From Candidatus Gastranaerophilales bacterium (GTDB lineage: Bacteria > Cyanobacteriota > Vampirovibrionia > Gastranaerophilales > Gastranaerophilaceae), in NCBI GenBank assembly GCA_944323275.1, contig CALUSA010000004.1, forward strand, positions 1 through 55,201: DNA of 55,201 nucleotides, read 5' to 3'. The position numbers were made by a program, and so were the translations under genes. Of the stretch, positions 17,632-25,722 are shown piece after piece; positions within the stretch are counted from its first letter, which is position 1; every line of letters begins with the position of its first letter. The notes beneath the pieces are model-generated. The model had not been told where the DNA came from, made no database searches, and saw nothing but the letters and a program-made list of their open reading frames with translations.

Positions 17632-19059
17632 ATGTCAGAACTAATATCTGCGTATTTACCGGAATTTGTAATACTTGTTTTTATAGTTATAAATCTTGTG
17701 TTTTCGCTGTTTTCAGGCACATCTGTATATCGTATATCAAAATGGACAACGCTTTTGGGAATTATTCTGGCAATAGGTTCTACGGTATATTTGCAGATTG
17801 AGCCTGAAGTTTACGCTTTTAATAATATGTTTTTGACAAATATTTATACGGTATTTTTCAAAATACTTATATTAATAAGCGGTTTTTTTCTTGTATTGCT
17901 TTCCCGTAATATGATAAGAGAAAAACGTGACAGAGCCTCCGAGTATTTTTGCGTATTTTTATCTGGACTTTTGTTTGCAATGTGTGCGGTCAGCTCGGTT
18001 AACTTTGTGTCGTTATTTGTTGCGCTGGAAGCACTTGGGCTGAGCTGTTATCTGCTTTTGTCGTTAAATAAAAATCCGAATGCAAAACAGCTTACCTTTG
18101 GTTATCTTGTGCAAAGTGCGGTTGTGTCGTCTTTGTTTTTAACGGGACTTTCTGTTATTTACGGCATGTGTGCACAGTTTGATTATGCAAAAGTAAGCCT
18201 GTGTTTCAGCCAGAATCCGTCGCAAATACTTTTGACCTTTGCTTTGTTGTTAATGATTTGTACAATGTTGTTTAAATTAGGTCTTGTGCCGTTTTCAAGC
18301 TGGCTGAGCGATACTTTTGAGGGCGCAAATTATCCTATAGGGGCATATATGTCCTGTGTTCCGGTGCTGGCTTGCTTCGGTGTGCTGTCCAGAATTTTAA
18401 TGACATTTTTAGCTTATACTTTTACTATAAAAATTGTGCTTGCCGTTATAGCTGTTTTGACAATATTTTTCGGTTCGCTGTCCGCAATAAGACAGGAAAA
18501 TCTAAAAAGATTGATGGCGTATTCAATGAGCGTTCAATCCGGAATAATGCTGCTGGGGTTGTGTGTATTTTCTGTTTACAGTCTTTCAAGCGTGTTGTTC
18601 TATCTGTTTTGCTATGTCTTTGTGAATATAGGTGCATGGGCTGCAATCATTTTGCTTTATAATTCCGCCAAACTTGAAAAATTAGACGATTTAAAAGGGA
18701 TTTTGTATAACAGACCCTATTACGTTATAGCTTTTACCGTAATTTTAATTGCGCTTGCCGGTCTTGCGCCAACCTGCGGTTTTGTTGCTAAATTGTACGT
18801 CTTTTCCGCTGTAGCACGTTCGGGGTTTGTATTTCTTCCTTTTTTGATGACTGCACTTGTCGCCTCAGTTATTATGATATATGCGTACTGGAGAATAATA
18901 CGTGCTATGTTCAGACGTATTGAAACAACGATTAATGCAGATACAAGACTTATCTCGTCAAAGTATATTTTGTATGCCTGTGCTGCAGCCTCGGTTGTTA
19001 TCTGTATTTTTGCCGATAAAATAATCCGCCTGTGCCAGCTTGTTGCGTATTATATGTAA
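17632..19059 (+). CDS. nuoN: NuoN-like antiporter subunit
   Basis: A 475-residue, about 13- to 14-helix protein and the last gene of the cluster. It is the best-preserved antiporter subunit. It has the TM5 Glu (FVALEALGLSCYLLLSL), the TM7 Lys (MLFKLGLVPFSSWLSDTFEGANYP), the loop IRQENLKRLMAYSMSVQSG and the TM12 Lys (GLAPTCGFVAKLYVF). The His of the usual PFHxW motif is Ser, and the TM8 Lys region reads SCVPVLACFG, without Lys. No catalytic-arm genes (nuoB-G, I) nor nuoA/nuoH are in the window, so what the module couples to is unknown. Confidence 0.85.
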   Translation: MSELISAYLPEFVILVFIVINLVFSLFSGTSVYRISKWTTLLGIILAIGSTVYLQIEPEVYAFNNMFLTNIYTVFFKILILISGFFLVLLSRNMIREKRDRASEYFCVFLSGLLFAMCAVSSVNFVSLFVALEALGLSCYLLLSLNKNPNAKQLTFGYLVQSAVVSSLFLTGLSVIYGMCAQFDYAKVSLCFSQNPSQILLTFALLLMICTMLFKLGLVPFSSWLSDTFEGANYPIGAYMSCVPVLACFGVLSRILMTFLAYTFTIKIVLAVIAVLTIFFGSLSAIRQENLKRLMAYSMSVQSGIMLLGLCVFSVYSLSSVLFYLFCYVFVNIGAWAAIILLYNSAKLEKLDDLKGILYNRPYYVIAFTVILIALAGLAPTCGFVAKLYVFSAVARSGFVFLPFLMTALVASVIMIYAYWRIIRAMFRRIETTINADTRLISSKYILYACAAASVVICIFADKIIRLCQLVAYYM

Positions 19060-19091
19060 TTCTGATAGTGTTGCGGCAGTAACGTTTTTTA

Positions 19092-19931
19092 TTATACATT
19101 TATTACAATTAAACCTGTCAGCATACCGATAATAACAAAAAATGCCGGCAGTTTGCTGCGGTACATAAGTATGGATTGGGGCAGAATCTCTCCGAAGACC
19201 ACATATAACATTGCACCGCTTGCAAAGCTTAAGCTGAGAGCAAGACCTAAAGGTCCGAGATCACCAATCCAGTAACCTAAAATTGCGCCTAATATTGTCG
19301 GGGCACCGGCTAAAGCAGTAATAAGTATTGCCATTCTTCGTCTTACCCCGCCGTTAATCAACGGAACAGCAATAGCCATACCTTCCGGTATGTTATGCAA
19401 GCCTATTAATACCGACAGAACAAGAGCAGAGCCTTGCATCAACCCGTTTGTATTTGCAAATGATGCGCCTATTGTCATCCCTTCCGGCAGATTGTGTAAA
19501 GCTATTGCACAAGCCATTATCACACCTGCAACAAATAATGATACGTTGTCATCGTGTTTTCTTATATGGACGGAAAGATGGTTGCTGTGTATAAGTTCAT
19601 CCAGGTCATCTGCTGTTTCGGGGTGAGCTTTGTCAATGTGCGAAACCTCATGGTTTGTTGCACGGTCGATGAATAAATTTAGCAGATAAACCAGTGCAAT
19701 ACCTATACAAATACCGATACAAACGGTATAAACACCTGTTTTTGTGTCGAGAGCACTCAGTATAAGGTCAAAACAAACTATTGCTATCATGACCCCTGCA
19801 GCAAAGCTCAAAAGCAGGCTTGCCGTTTTATTTGAGTCTTTTTTAAATAATGCGCCGATTATACCGCCCAGCCCTGTTCCGCCGATACCGGCTATGGCTG
19901 TAGCTTTTATTAATAATATTAATTGTTCCAA
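19092..19931 (-). CDS. ZIP-family divalent metal transporter
   Basis: A 279-residue, eight-helix ZIP transporter that imports Zn(II) (or Fe/Mn) into the cytoplasm. The two metal-binding helices carry HNLPEG (IALHNLPEGMTIGAS) and HNIPEG (IGLHNIPEGMAIAVP). The cytoplasmic loop between TM3 and TM4 is His/Asp-rich (HEVSHIDKAHPETADDLDELIHSNHLSVHIRKHDD). It resembles ZupT/GufA-type members. It is downstream of, and probably co-transcribed with, the P1B ATPase (19-bp gap), putting an import-type and an export-type protein under the same SmtB-like operators. That is unexpected if both handle zinc. Iron or manganese import, or intracellular balance, are alternatives. Confidence 0.88.
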   Translation of the reverse strand: MEQLILLIKATAIAGIGGTGLGGIIGALFKKDSNKTASLLLSFAAGVMIAIVCFDLILSALDTKTGVYTVCIGICIGIALVYLLNLFIDRATNHEVSHIDKAHPETADDLDELIHSNHLSVHIRKHDDNVSLFVAGVIMACAIALHNLPEGMTIGASFANTNGLMQGSALVLSVLIGLHNIPEGMAIAVPLINGGVRRRMAILITALAGAPTILGAILGYWIGDLGPLGLALSLSFASGAMLYVVFGEILPQSILMYRSKLPAFFVIIGMLTGLIVINV

Positions 19932-19950
19932 GTTATAAATACCTCTGTTA

Positions 19951-21831
19951 TTATTGTTTAATAAAATCAGATGTATGTAAAGCCCTCAGCGCATTTAAAA
20001 TTGCAATAAAGGTTACGCCGACATCAGCAAAAACTGCGCCCCACATAGTAACAAAACCGATTGCACCAAGGAGCAGGAATAACAATTTTATCCCTATTGC
20101 AAACACAATGTTTTGTTTTACTATGGTCATTGTTTTTCTGGCAATTTTTATCAAAACGTTTACCTTAGAAGGTTTGTCATCCATAATAACAACATCAGCA
20201 GCTTCTATTGCAGCGTCTGAGCCTAATGCCCCCATCGCAATACCTGCGTCTGCAAGAGTTAATACCGGTGCGTCGTTTATGCCGTCCCCTATAAATATAA
20301 CGCTTTTGTTTTTTTGTTTTTCTTTAATAAAATTTTCCGTAATTTCAACTTTTTGTGCAGGCAAAAGCTGAGCATAAACTCTGTCTATCCCAAGTTTTTG
20401 TGCAGTATTTTGTGCTGCTTTTTCGCTGTCGCCTGTCAGCATAACAATATTTTTAACGGAACCTTTTAACCCTTTTATCGCCGCAGCAGCATCGTCTTTA
20501 ATTTCGTCGCAAATTACCGCACAACCGAGATACTCATCGCCTTTGGCTACATAAACAAGTGTTCCTGCTTCGTCTGTTTTTTGATAATTTATATTGAACT
20601 TTTCCATTAAAAGCGCATTACCTGCCAGAACACGTTCACCGTTTACACAGGCTTCTACTCCTGTGCCGGCATGTTCTGTTACACAGGTGACAAGCTTTTC
20701 ATCTATATTTTTGCCGTAAGCTTTTTTTAGTGCAGCAGCAATAGGATGGTTTGAGTATGCTTCTGCCATTGCTGCATAGTAAAGAATTTTTTCCTGTGCG
20801 CCGCCAAGTATTTTCGTTACTCTAAATACACCTTTTGTTAAAGTGCCGGTTTTGTCAAATATTGCGGTTTCAACATGCGAAAGCACCTCGATATAATTGC
20901 TGCCTTTGATAAGCACACCGCATTTTGACGCACCGCCGATACCGGCAAAAAAGCTTAAAGGTACTGATATTACAAGTGCACACGGGCAGGAGATAACAAG
21001 GAAGGTCAATGCCCTGTAAGCCCAGACAGAAAACCGTGCACCCTCTATAAAAAGAGGCGGGATAATCGCAAGCAGCAGTGCACCCGCAACCACAGCCGGT
21101 GTATAATATCCGGCAAATTTTGTTATAAAGTTTTCTGTTTTTGTTTTTTTAGAGCTTGCATGTTCAACAAGTTCCAGTATTTTAGATACTGTTGATTCTC
21201 CGAATTCTTTTGTTACACGGATTTTTAAAGCCCCGTTTGTGTTTATACACCCGCTTAATACATTATCATCTTTTTTAACACTGACAGGAACAGATTCGCC
21301 TGTTAAAGCAGAGGTGTCCACAAGTGCTTCACCTTCTGTTACAACACCGTCTAACGGAATTTTTTCACCTGTTTTTACCGTTATAATGTCGTTAATATGA
21401 ACCATTGACGGTGTAACTTTTTCCGTTTTGCCGTCTTTTTCTATGTTTGCATAATCAGGACGGATATCCATAAGCGATTGTATGGATTTTCTGGATTTTT
21501 CAACGGCACAATGTTGAAAATATTCGCCTATTTGATATAACACCATAACCATTACCGCTTCGGGGTATTCTTTTATTGCGAAAGCTCCTAAGGTGGCAAT
21601 GCACATAAGAAAGTTTTCGTCAAAAATTTTGCCTTTAAATATATTTTTTAATGCACGGTATAAAATCTCCCAGCCGGCGAGCAGGTATGCTGCGGTAAAA
21701 ATAAAGAAGCTTGTCGTATCCTGTGCATTGAATATTAAACCGGCGGCTAAAATGACTGTTGCAAGAGCTATTCTGAGTAATAATGCTTTTTGATTGTCGT
21801 GTTCGTGACAGTGATTATGATGTTCGCACAT
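19951..21831 (-). CDS. P1B-type Zn/Cd/Pb-exporting ATPase
   Basis: A 626-residue heavy-metal ATPase of ZntA/CadA type. Instead of an N-terminal HMA domain it has a short His/Cys-rich start (MCEHHNHCHEHD). The core is complete: actuator motif TGES (SALTGESVPV), TM6 metal site SCPCALV, phosphorylation site DKTGTLTKG, HP motif (YSNHPIA), hinge GDGINDAP, and the C-terminal helix VFADVGVTFIAILNALRAL typical of the Zn/Cd subgroup. It exports metal from the cytoplasm. The ATG has a GAGGCG Shine-Dalgarno. Its promoter contains two SmtB-like operators (21880-21897 and 21848-21863). It is divergent from the sensor gene. Confidence 0.92.
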   Translation of the reverse strand: MCEHHNHCHEHDNQKALLLRIALATVILAAGLIFNAQDTTSFFIFTAAYLLAGWEILYRALKNIFKGKIFDENFLMCIATLGAFAIKEYPEAVMVMVLYQIGEYFQHCAVEKSRKSIQSLMDIRPDYANIEKDGKTEKVTPSMVHINDIITVKTGEKIPLDGVVTEGEALVDTSALTGESVPVSVKKDDNVLSGCINTNGALKIRVTKEFGESTVSKILELVEHASSKKTKTENFITKFAGYYTPAVVAGALLLAIIPPLFIEGARFSVWAYRALTFLVISCPCALVISVPLSFFAGIGGASKCGVLIKGSNYIEVLSHVETAIFDKTGTLTKGVFRVTKILGGAQEKILYYAAMAEAYSNHPIAAALKKAYGKNIDEKLVTCVTEHAGTGVEACVNGERVLAGNALLMEKFNINYQKTDEAGTLVYVAKGDEYLGCAVICDEIKDDAAAAIKGLKGSVKNIVMLTGDSEKAAQNTAQKLGIDRVYAQLLPAQKVEITENFIKEKQKNKSVIFIGDGINDAPVLTLADAGIAMGALGSDAAIEAADVVIMDDKPSKVNVLIKIARKTMTIVKQNIVFAIGIKLLFLLLGAIGFVTMWGAVFADVGVTFIAILNALRALHTSDFIKQ

Positions 21832-21847
21832 AAACGCCTCTTTTCAT

Positions 21848-21863
21848 TTGAATATTTGTTCAA
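21848..21863 (-). promoter_or_regulatory. SmtB-type operator A, ATPase leader
   Basis: TTGAATATTTGTTCAA is a near-perfect inverted repeat of the TGAAyA...TGTTCA type bound by ArsR/SmtB zinc sensors. It lies between the ATPase -10 box and start codon, as a second operator behind the one inside the promoter. Confidence 0.75.
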
Positions 21864-21873
21864 TTATACTATC

Positions 21874-21903
21874 ATTATAGTTGAATAATTGTTCAACTGT
21901 CAA
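21874..21903 (-). promoter_or_regulatory. P1B ATPase promoter with operator B in the spacer
   Basis: On the minus strand, TTGACA (21898-21903) and TATAAT (21874-21879) are separated by exactly 18 bp. That spacer is itself the palindromic operator GTTGAATAATTGTTCAAC (+ strand, 21880-21897). The arrangement implies direct occlusion of sigma-70 binding, or DNA distortion, by the apo-repressor and release on zinc binding. Confidence 0.88.
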
Positions 21904-21941
21904 GTGTAAAAGATTAAAAAATAACTTTTTCTTAATATAAA

Positions 21942-21971
21942 TTGACAATTGAACAACTGTTCATGTATAAT
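21942..21971 (+). promoter_or_regulatory. Sensor-gene promoter with operator C in the spacer
   Basis: TTGACA (21942-21947), an 18-bp spacer and TATAAT (21966-21971). The operator TTGAACAACTGTTCAT (21949-21964) fills the spacer, mirroring the divergent ATPase promoter. The sensor is therefore probably autoregulated. Confidence 0.88.
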
Positions 21972-21990
21972 AATCTGTACAGGGGGTGCC

Positions 21991-22341
21991 ATGGACAATC
22001 GTAATATTGACAATGAAGCCATAAATCAGGAACTGGTCAACAAAATTAAGCCTAATATGCCGCAAAAAGAGTTGTTATATGATTTATCAGATTTTTTTAA
22101 GGTAATGGGGGATAGCACACGCATTCAGCTTTTGTGGGCATTAGAAGAAAGTGAGCTTTGTGTGGGGGAGCTGGCTGCGATTCTTGATATGACAAAATCT
22201 GCCGTATCGCATCAGCTTAAGGTACTGCGCACCGCAAAGCTTGTACGTTCGCAAAAAAGAGGCAAGAATGTTTATTACTCGTTGAATGATGAACATGTGC
22301 AAACTATTGTAAAAATGGCATTAGAACACGTATGCGAATAA
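21991..22341 (+). CDS. ArsR/SmtB-family zinc-responsive repressor
   Basis: The ATG at 21991, with AGGGGGT at 21981-21987, gives 116 residues. The in-frame TTG at 21949 lies inside the operator and before the -10 box, so I reject it. The winged helix is complete (FKVMGDSTRIQLLWAL; recognition helix TKSAVSHQLKVLRTAKLV; wing KRGKNVYYSL). The alpha-5 metal site DxHx10HxxE is exact (D100, H102, H113, E116), which points to Zn(II) sensing as in SmtB/CzrA. The alpha-3 ELCxC site is reduced to ELCVGE, losing one Cys. It represses its own gene and the divergent ATPase/ZIP genes via the operators at 21848-21964. Confidence 0.93.
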   Translation: MDNRNIDNEAINQELVNKIKPNMPQKELLYDLSDFFKVMGDSTRIQLLWALEESELCVGELAAILDMTKSAVSHQLKVLRTAKLVRSQKRGKNVYYSLNDEHVQTIVKMALEHVCE

Positions 22342-22380
22342 AATTTTTTAGTTTGGATATTTATGAAAACAGTTTTGTAA

Positions 22381-22415
22381 AAAATGAGCGTCCTAAAAAT
22401 TAGGACGCTCATTTT
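22381..22415. terminator. Bidirectional intrinsic terminator
   Basis: A perfect 16-bp stem, AAAATGAGCGTCCTAA / TTAGGACGCTCATTTT, with a 3-nt AAA loop and a T-rich tail. It separates the converging sensor gene and the 22428-23138 gene. Confidence 0.93.
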
Positions 22416-22427
22416 ATTTTTTTATAT

Positions 22428-23138
22428 TTATACAATCTGAGGTATATCCGTAAAACCTATGGTGTCATAATCGAATTCGATACCTCTGTAATAATTCCAG
22501 GGGTTTCGTGCTGACGGGTCTGCCGGGGCTAGTTTTGTATAACGTTGAATATTAGGGTCAAATTTTATGTCGTTTCTTTCCGTAACAATTTTAGGCATAA
22601 TCCTCAAATGCTCTTGCATTTTTGGGATTACCTCCTGTATATATTGTTCTGCAGTTTCTCCTTTGTCAGGACGGAAAATTTTGCCCACGCAAATAGTTTC
22701 TGAAAGAGCTTCCATAAGCGGTTCATCTTTTCTTCTTAAGCCTTTTATCACATCGGGGTGTACAAATTTGGGCAATTCTCTGTCTGCCATAAATTTATTA
22801 TAGAATTTTTTTGCGTCGATATATCGCAAATCAAATTTTAACCCCTGCGGCATCTTATCTTTAAATATATCCAAAATATTGCGTTTTTTCTCTGTACCGC
22901 TGATTGTAACAAGAAGATTGTCATCTTCTAATCTGTGGAGATAAGGAATAATCCTTTCTTTTAAAGCGTTTAGCGGTCCCTGGCTGATATCAATGATTTC
23001 GCCTGAGATAACGTCTTTAATCACGTTATTAACAGCTACCCTTGCTCCAAAAGCCGGATGATTTTCTTTATTTTGTTTGTTGACACCTGTATTATGCCTG
23101 TTGTTATTAAAATTATTATTAATTGAGTTGATTTTCAT
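22428..23138 (-). CDS. Unknown protein with Asn-rich start and PAFGARV motif
   Basis: A 236-residue protein with no recognised domain. The first 27 residues are very Asn-rich and polar (MKINSINNNFNNNRHNTGVNKQ...), followed by PAFGARV (28-34). The remainder is soluble, alpha/beta-like and Pro/charged-rich (ISQGPLNALKERIIPYLHRLEDDNLLVTISG; GLRRKDEPLMEALSETICVG). There is no hydrophobic signal. It lies just downstream of another protein with the same N-terminal style (23159-23710), 20 bp apart, probably one operon. The start is set by Asn codons immediately after the ATG and the AT-rich upstream sequence; no strong Shine-Dalgarno is seen. Confidence 0.75.
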   Translation of the reverse strand: MKINSINNNFNNNRHNTGVNKQNKENHPAFGARVAVNNVIKDVISGEIIDISQGPLNALKERIIPYLHRLEDDNLLVTISGTEKKRNILDIFKDKMPQGLKFDLRYIDAKKFYNKFMADRELPKFVHPDVIKGLRRKDEPLMEALSETICVGKIFRPDKGETAEQYIQEVIPKMQEHLRIMPKIVTERNDIKFDPNIQRYTKLAPADPSARNPWNYYRGIEFDYDTIGFTDIPQIV

Positions 23139-23158
23139 TATAATATTACCCCTGTATT

Positions 23159-23710
23159 TTATCCGGCATTAGCTATTTGAGGAGATTCATTCTCATATAG
23201 ATATTTAATTACCGAGTCTTGATTGTGTGTTCTTATAAATTGATTGAACTGATTAGTGGCATTTGTTTCGCCGAGTTTGCCGTATTGCATGCTAAACATA
23301 GGCATATAGCTTTGACCGTCTAAAAATCCGGCAAATTCATCACTGCCCTGTCTGAAAGAGCTTGCAATGTGTTCCGGAAATTGGAAGGTGCTGCTGTTTC
23401 TGTTGGCTATATAGTTTTTTAATTCCCAATCTTTTGCTTTATTTCTTATAAACGAAACTTTTATATCACGGAAGAAATCGCCGCTGACCTGTATAACGGT
23501 ATGGAACATCGGGAATTTTTCTTCCAGAGCGGGTTTAACGTTTTTAATCATTCTCCAGATACCGGGACCGTCCTCGTACAGATTTAAAATATCCTGTTGT
23601 TTTAGACCCTTAACATAAACACCATTAAAAGACGGATTTTGTTTCTGCTGATTTTTTTCAGCAAAATTGATGCGATTTTGTACATTCGCAGAGATTGCAG
23701 TAACTTTCAT
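23159..23710 (-). CDS. Unknown protein with PSFNGVYV motif
   Basis: A 183-residue soluble protein of unknown function. The N-terminus is polar and Asn/Gln-rich (MKVTAISANVQNR ... KNQQKQN) and leads into PSFNGVYV (residues 26-33), the same early-motif style as its downstream neighbour. The rest contains charged helices and aromatic residues (GPGIWRMIKNVKPALEEKFPMFHTVIQVSGDFFRDIKVSFIRNKAKDW). No transmembrane segment is visible. An AAGGAAAAAG stretch upstream on the minus strand is a plausible ribosome-binding site. Confidence 0.75.
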   Translation of the reverse strand: MKVTAISANVQNRINFAEKNQQKQNPSFNGVYVKGLKQQDILNLYEDGPGIWRMIKNVKPALEEKFPMFHTVIQVSGDFFRDIKVSFIRNKAKDWELKNYIANRNSSTFQFPEHIASSFRQGSDEFAGFLDGQSYMPMFSMQYGKLGETNATNQFNQFIRTHNQDSVIKYLYENESPQIANAG

Positions 23711-23847
23711 AAATCTTTTTCCTTTTTTTATTAAATAGTACCACTTTTGTAGTATAAAGTGATAACAAATTTATATCTTTGTTTAAAAAATGTTACAAAG
23801 CTAATATTTATTTCTGCCTATATTACAATCCGTAATTTGTAAAATAT

Positions 23848-24738
23848 TTATATGAAAACCTTTTTAACTGTTAATTGCGCATCTTTTTTTTGTGCTATTG
23901 CAACCAGTTCAGTGTTGTAAATAAGGCTGACGAATTCATTTTCTTTAAAACTTTTTGTTATCAGTGCGTTGCCGTGTTTTACTCTGGCAAACTCCGCCTC
24001 TGAAAGGTTGTATTTGCCAAAAGGAAGTATTTCAACCGGATTTTGCAAATATTTTTGTGCGGTTTGTAAATCCGTAATATCCTCGAGTTTTACGGCGGTT
24101 TTAATATCAAAGCGTCCTGATTTTGTCCTTAACAGCCCGCTCATCACGGCACCGCAGCCCAGCTCCTGCCCTATGTCGTGGACTACGGAGCGTATATATG
24201 TGCCTTTAGAGCAAACAACGTTAATTTTTGCAGTCTGATTTTTTTCATCAAAATCCAGCAGATCGATTTCTTCAATTACAACTTTTCTTTTGGGAATATT
24301 CTCCGGTATAATTCCTTCTCTTGCCAGCTCGTACAGCCTTTTGCCGTTGTAATGTACGGCAGAGTATGCCGGCGGAGTTTGTTCAATTTCTCCTTTGAAT
24401 TTTAAGAGAGCTTCTCTCTGTTCGTCAGCGCAAACTTTTTTGTCTGAAAAATCAACAACAGTGCCTTCAGTGTCATAAGTATCCGAAATTTTGCCAAAAC
24501 ATATCTCGGCAATATAAGCTTTGCCTTCATCTAAGTATTCGATAAGCCTTGAGGCTTTGCCGGCAGCAACAGGCAAAACTCCTTGTGCAAGAGGGTCAAG
24601 GGTTCCTGTGTGTCCGATTTGTTTAATCTTCAACACTTTACGCAGGCGGGCAACAACATCATGAGAAGTCAGCCCCTGTGGTTTGTATATATTTAAAAAA
24701 CCGAACAATTTATTCGTGTCAGACAAATCAGAGTTCAC
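23848..24738 (-). CDS. truB: tRNA pseudouridine-55 synthase
   Basis: A 296-residue enzyme that isomerises U55 in the T-loop of tRNAs. The catalytic Asp is D48 in IGHTGTLDPLAQGVLPV. N-terminal NIYKPQGLTSHDVV and the downstream AGKASRLIEYL, PPAYSAVHYNGKRLYELAREG and CSKGTYIRSVVHDIGQELG are typical. The short C-terminal region (about 240-296) corresponds to the PUA-like tail. It overlaps the rbfA stop by 11 bp and is the last gene of the infB operon. Confidence 0.95.
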   Translation of the reverse strand: MNSDLSDTNKLFGFLNIYKPQGLTSHDVVARLRKVLKIKQIGHTGTLDPLAQGVLPVAAGKASRLIEYLDEGKAYIAEICFGKISDTYDTEGTVVDFSDKKVCADEQREALLKFKGEIEQTPPAYSAVHYNGKRLYELAREGIIPENIPKRKVVIEEIDLLDFDEKNQTAKINVVCSKGTYIRSVVHDIGQELGCGAVMSGLLRTKSGRFDIKTAVKLEDITDLQTAQKYLQNPVEILPFGKYNLSEAEFARVKHGNALITKSFKENEFVSLIYNTELVAIAQKKDAQLTVKKVFI

Positions 24739-25081
24739 CTTTTGAAATTTTGTCTATCAAATCCATTACTCTTGTGCCACGCTCGAGCGAATCGTCAGGT
24801 ATAAAACGGAGTTCCGGAGTCAATCTCAATCTTATACGTTTTCCGACTTCATATCTGATTTTAGGAACATTTTCTTCCAGAGCATCGATGGTCTGTTGTT
24901 TTGCGTCTTCGTTAGCAGAAAATACCGAAAAATATACTTTCGCAAAAGAGTTGTCATGCGCAAGTTCGATATCCGTAATTGATACAACTCCGTTGATACG
25001 GGGGTCTTTGATATCCTTTAATATGATATCGGCAATTTCTTTCATTAATGTTTTTCTGACACGTTCGTTTCGCAGCGACAT
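24728..25081 (-). CDS. rbfA: Ribosome-binding factor A
   Basis: A 117-residue KH-fold protein that binds the 30S subunit during late 16S rRNA 5'-end maturation. Typical family features are the start (RNERVRKTLMKEIADIILKDIKDPRI), then VVSITDIELAHDNSFAKVYFSVFS, and the C-terminal IRYEVGKRIRLRLTPELRFIPDDSLERGTRVMDLI. It sits between a membrane-protein gene and truB in a conserved translation cluster. Confidence 0.95.
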   Translation of the reverse strand: MSLRNERVRKTLMKEIADIILKDIKDPRINGVVSITDIELAHDNSFAKVYFSVFSANEDAKQQTIDALEENVPKIRYEVGKRIRLRLTPELRFIPDDSLERGTRVMDLIDKISKGEL

Positions 25082-25176
25082 ATTAACCTCTGAATTTATT
25101 TCATTACTTAAATTTATAATACCATAAAAGTATTATGATGTTATGCTGCTTCTGTCTTGTATAAAAAAATATATTT

Positions 25177-25722
25177 CTAAAAAAAATTTCCTGACTTTAC
25201 TGATATAAAAAAGATGAAGCTCATTACAAAGGAAAGAATAATGCCCGGCATATATATTAAAGAACCGGCAAATATGTTTTTTGTATTTTTTTCTTTTGTT
25301 GTAATCAAAAATAATATGTATATTATGTTCATTAAAATATTTAATATAAGAAAAATACCAATTAATGGCAAAATCCCCAGCATTGCAATAATTCTAACCA
25401 TATATATATGCATGTTTTGGATAAGAAAAGGCAAAAGCTTTACAATTATGTACATTATTGTAAAACAATACCCTGATATGGCTGTTGCCGGTACAATCAG
25501 GTTGGTATTCTTTCCCCGTTTTTCATCGTCCGTATTGTGCTGCAAAAAGATTGCCGCCCATAATGACAAAACCGTAAAATAGCCAAATACTGCTACTGTT
25601 ATTATGTTTATCGGCTTATGTGTGAATACACCCGGCAATAAGAATATAATTGTACCCAGCAAAAACACAATACATAACGGTATTGAAATTACTGCTAAAT
25701 CTCTTTTGTAAAATTTCAACAT
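25177..25722 (-). CDS. Membrane protein inserted in the infB-rbfA operon
   Basis: A 181-residue protein with five to six hydrophobic helices and a short basic N-terminus (MLKFYKRD). I do not recognise the family. Its start codon overlaps the infB stop (coordinate 25722), so it should be translationally coupled to IF-2. A 95-bp gap separates it from rbfA. Membrane genes are not normally found at this position in the nusA-ylxR-infB-rbfA-truB cluster, so this is probably a lineage-specific insertion. Confidence 0.7.
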   Translation of the reverse strand: MLKFYKRDLAVISIPLCIVFLLGTIIFLLPGVFTHKPINIITVAVFGYFTVLSLWAAIFLQHNTDDEKRGKNTNLIVPATAISGYCFTIMYIIVKLLPFLIQNMHIYMVRIIAMLGILPLIGIFLILNILMNIIYILFLITTKEKNTKNIFAGSLIYMPGIILSFVMSFIFFISVKSGNFF

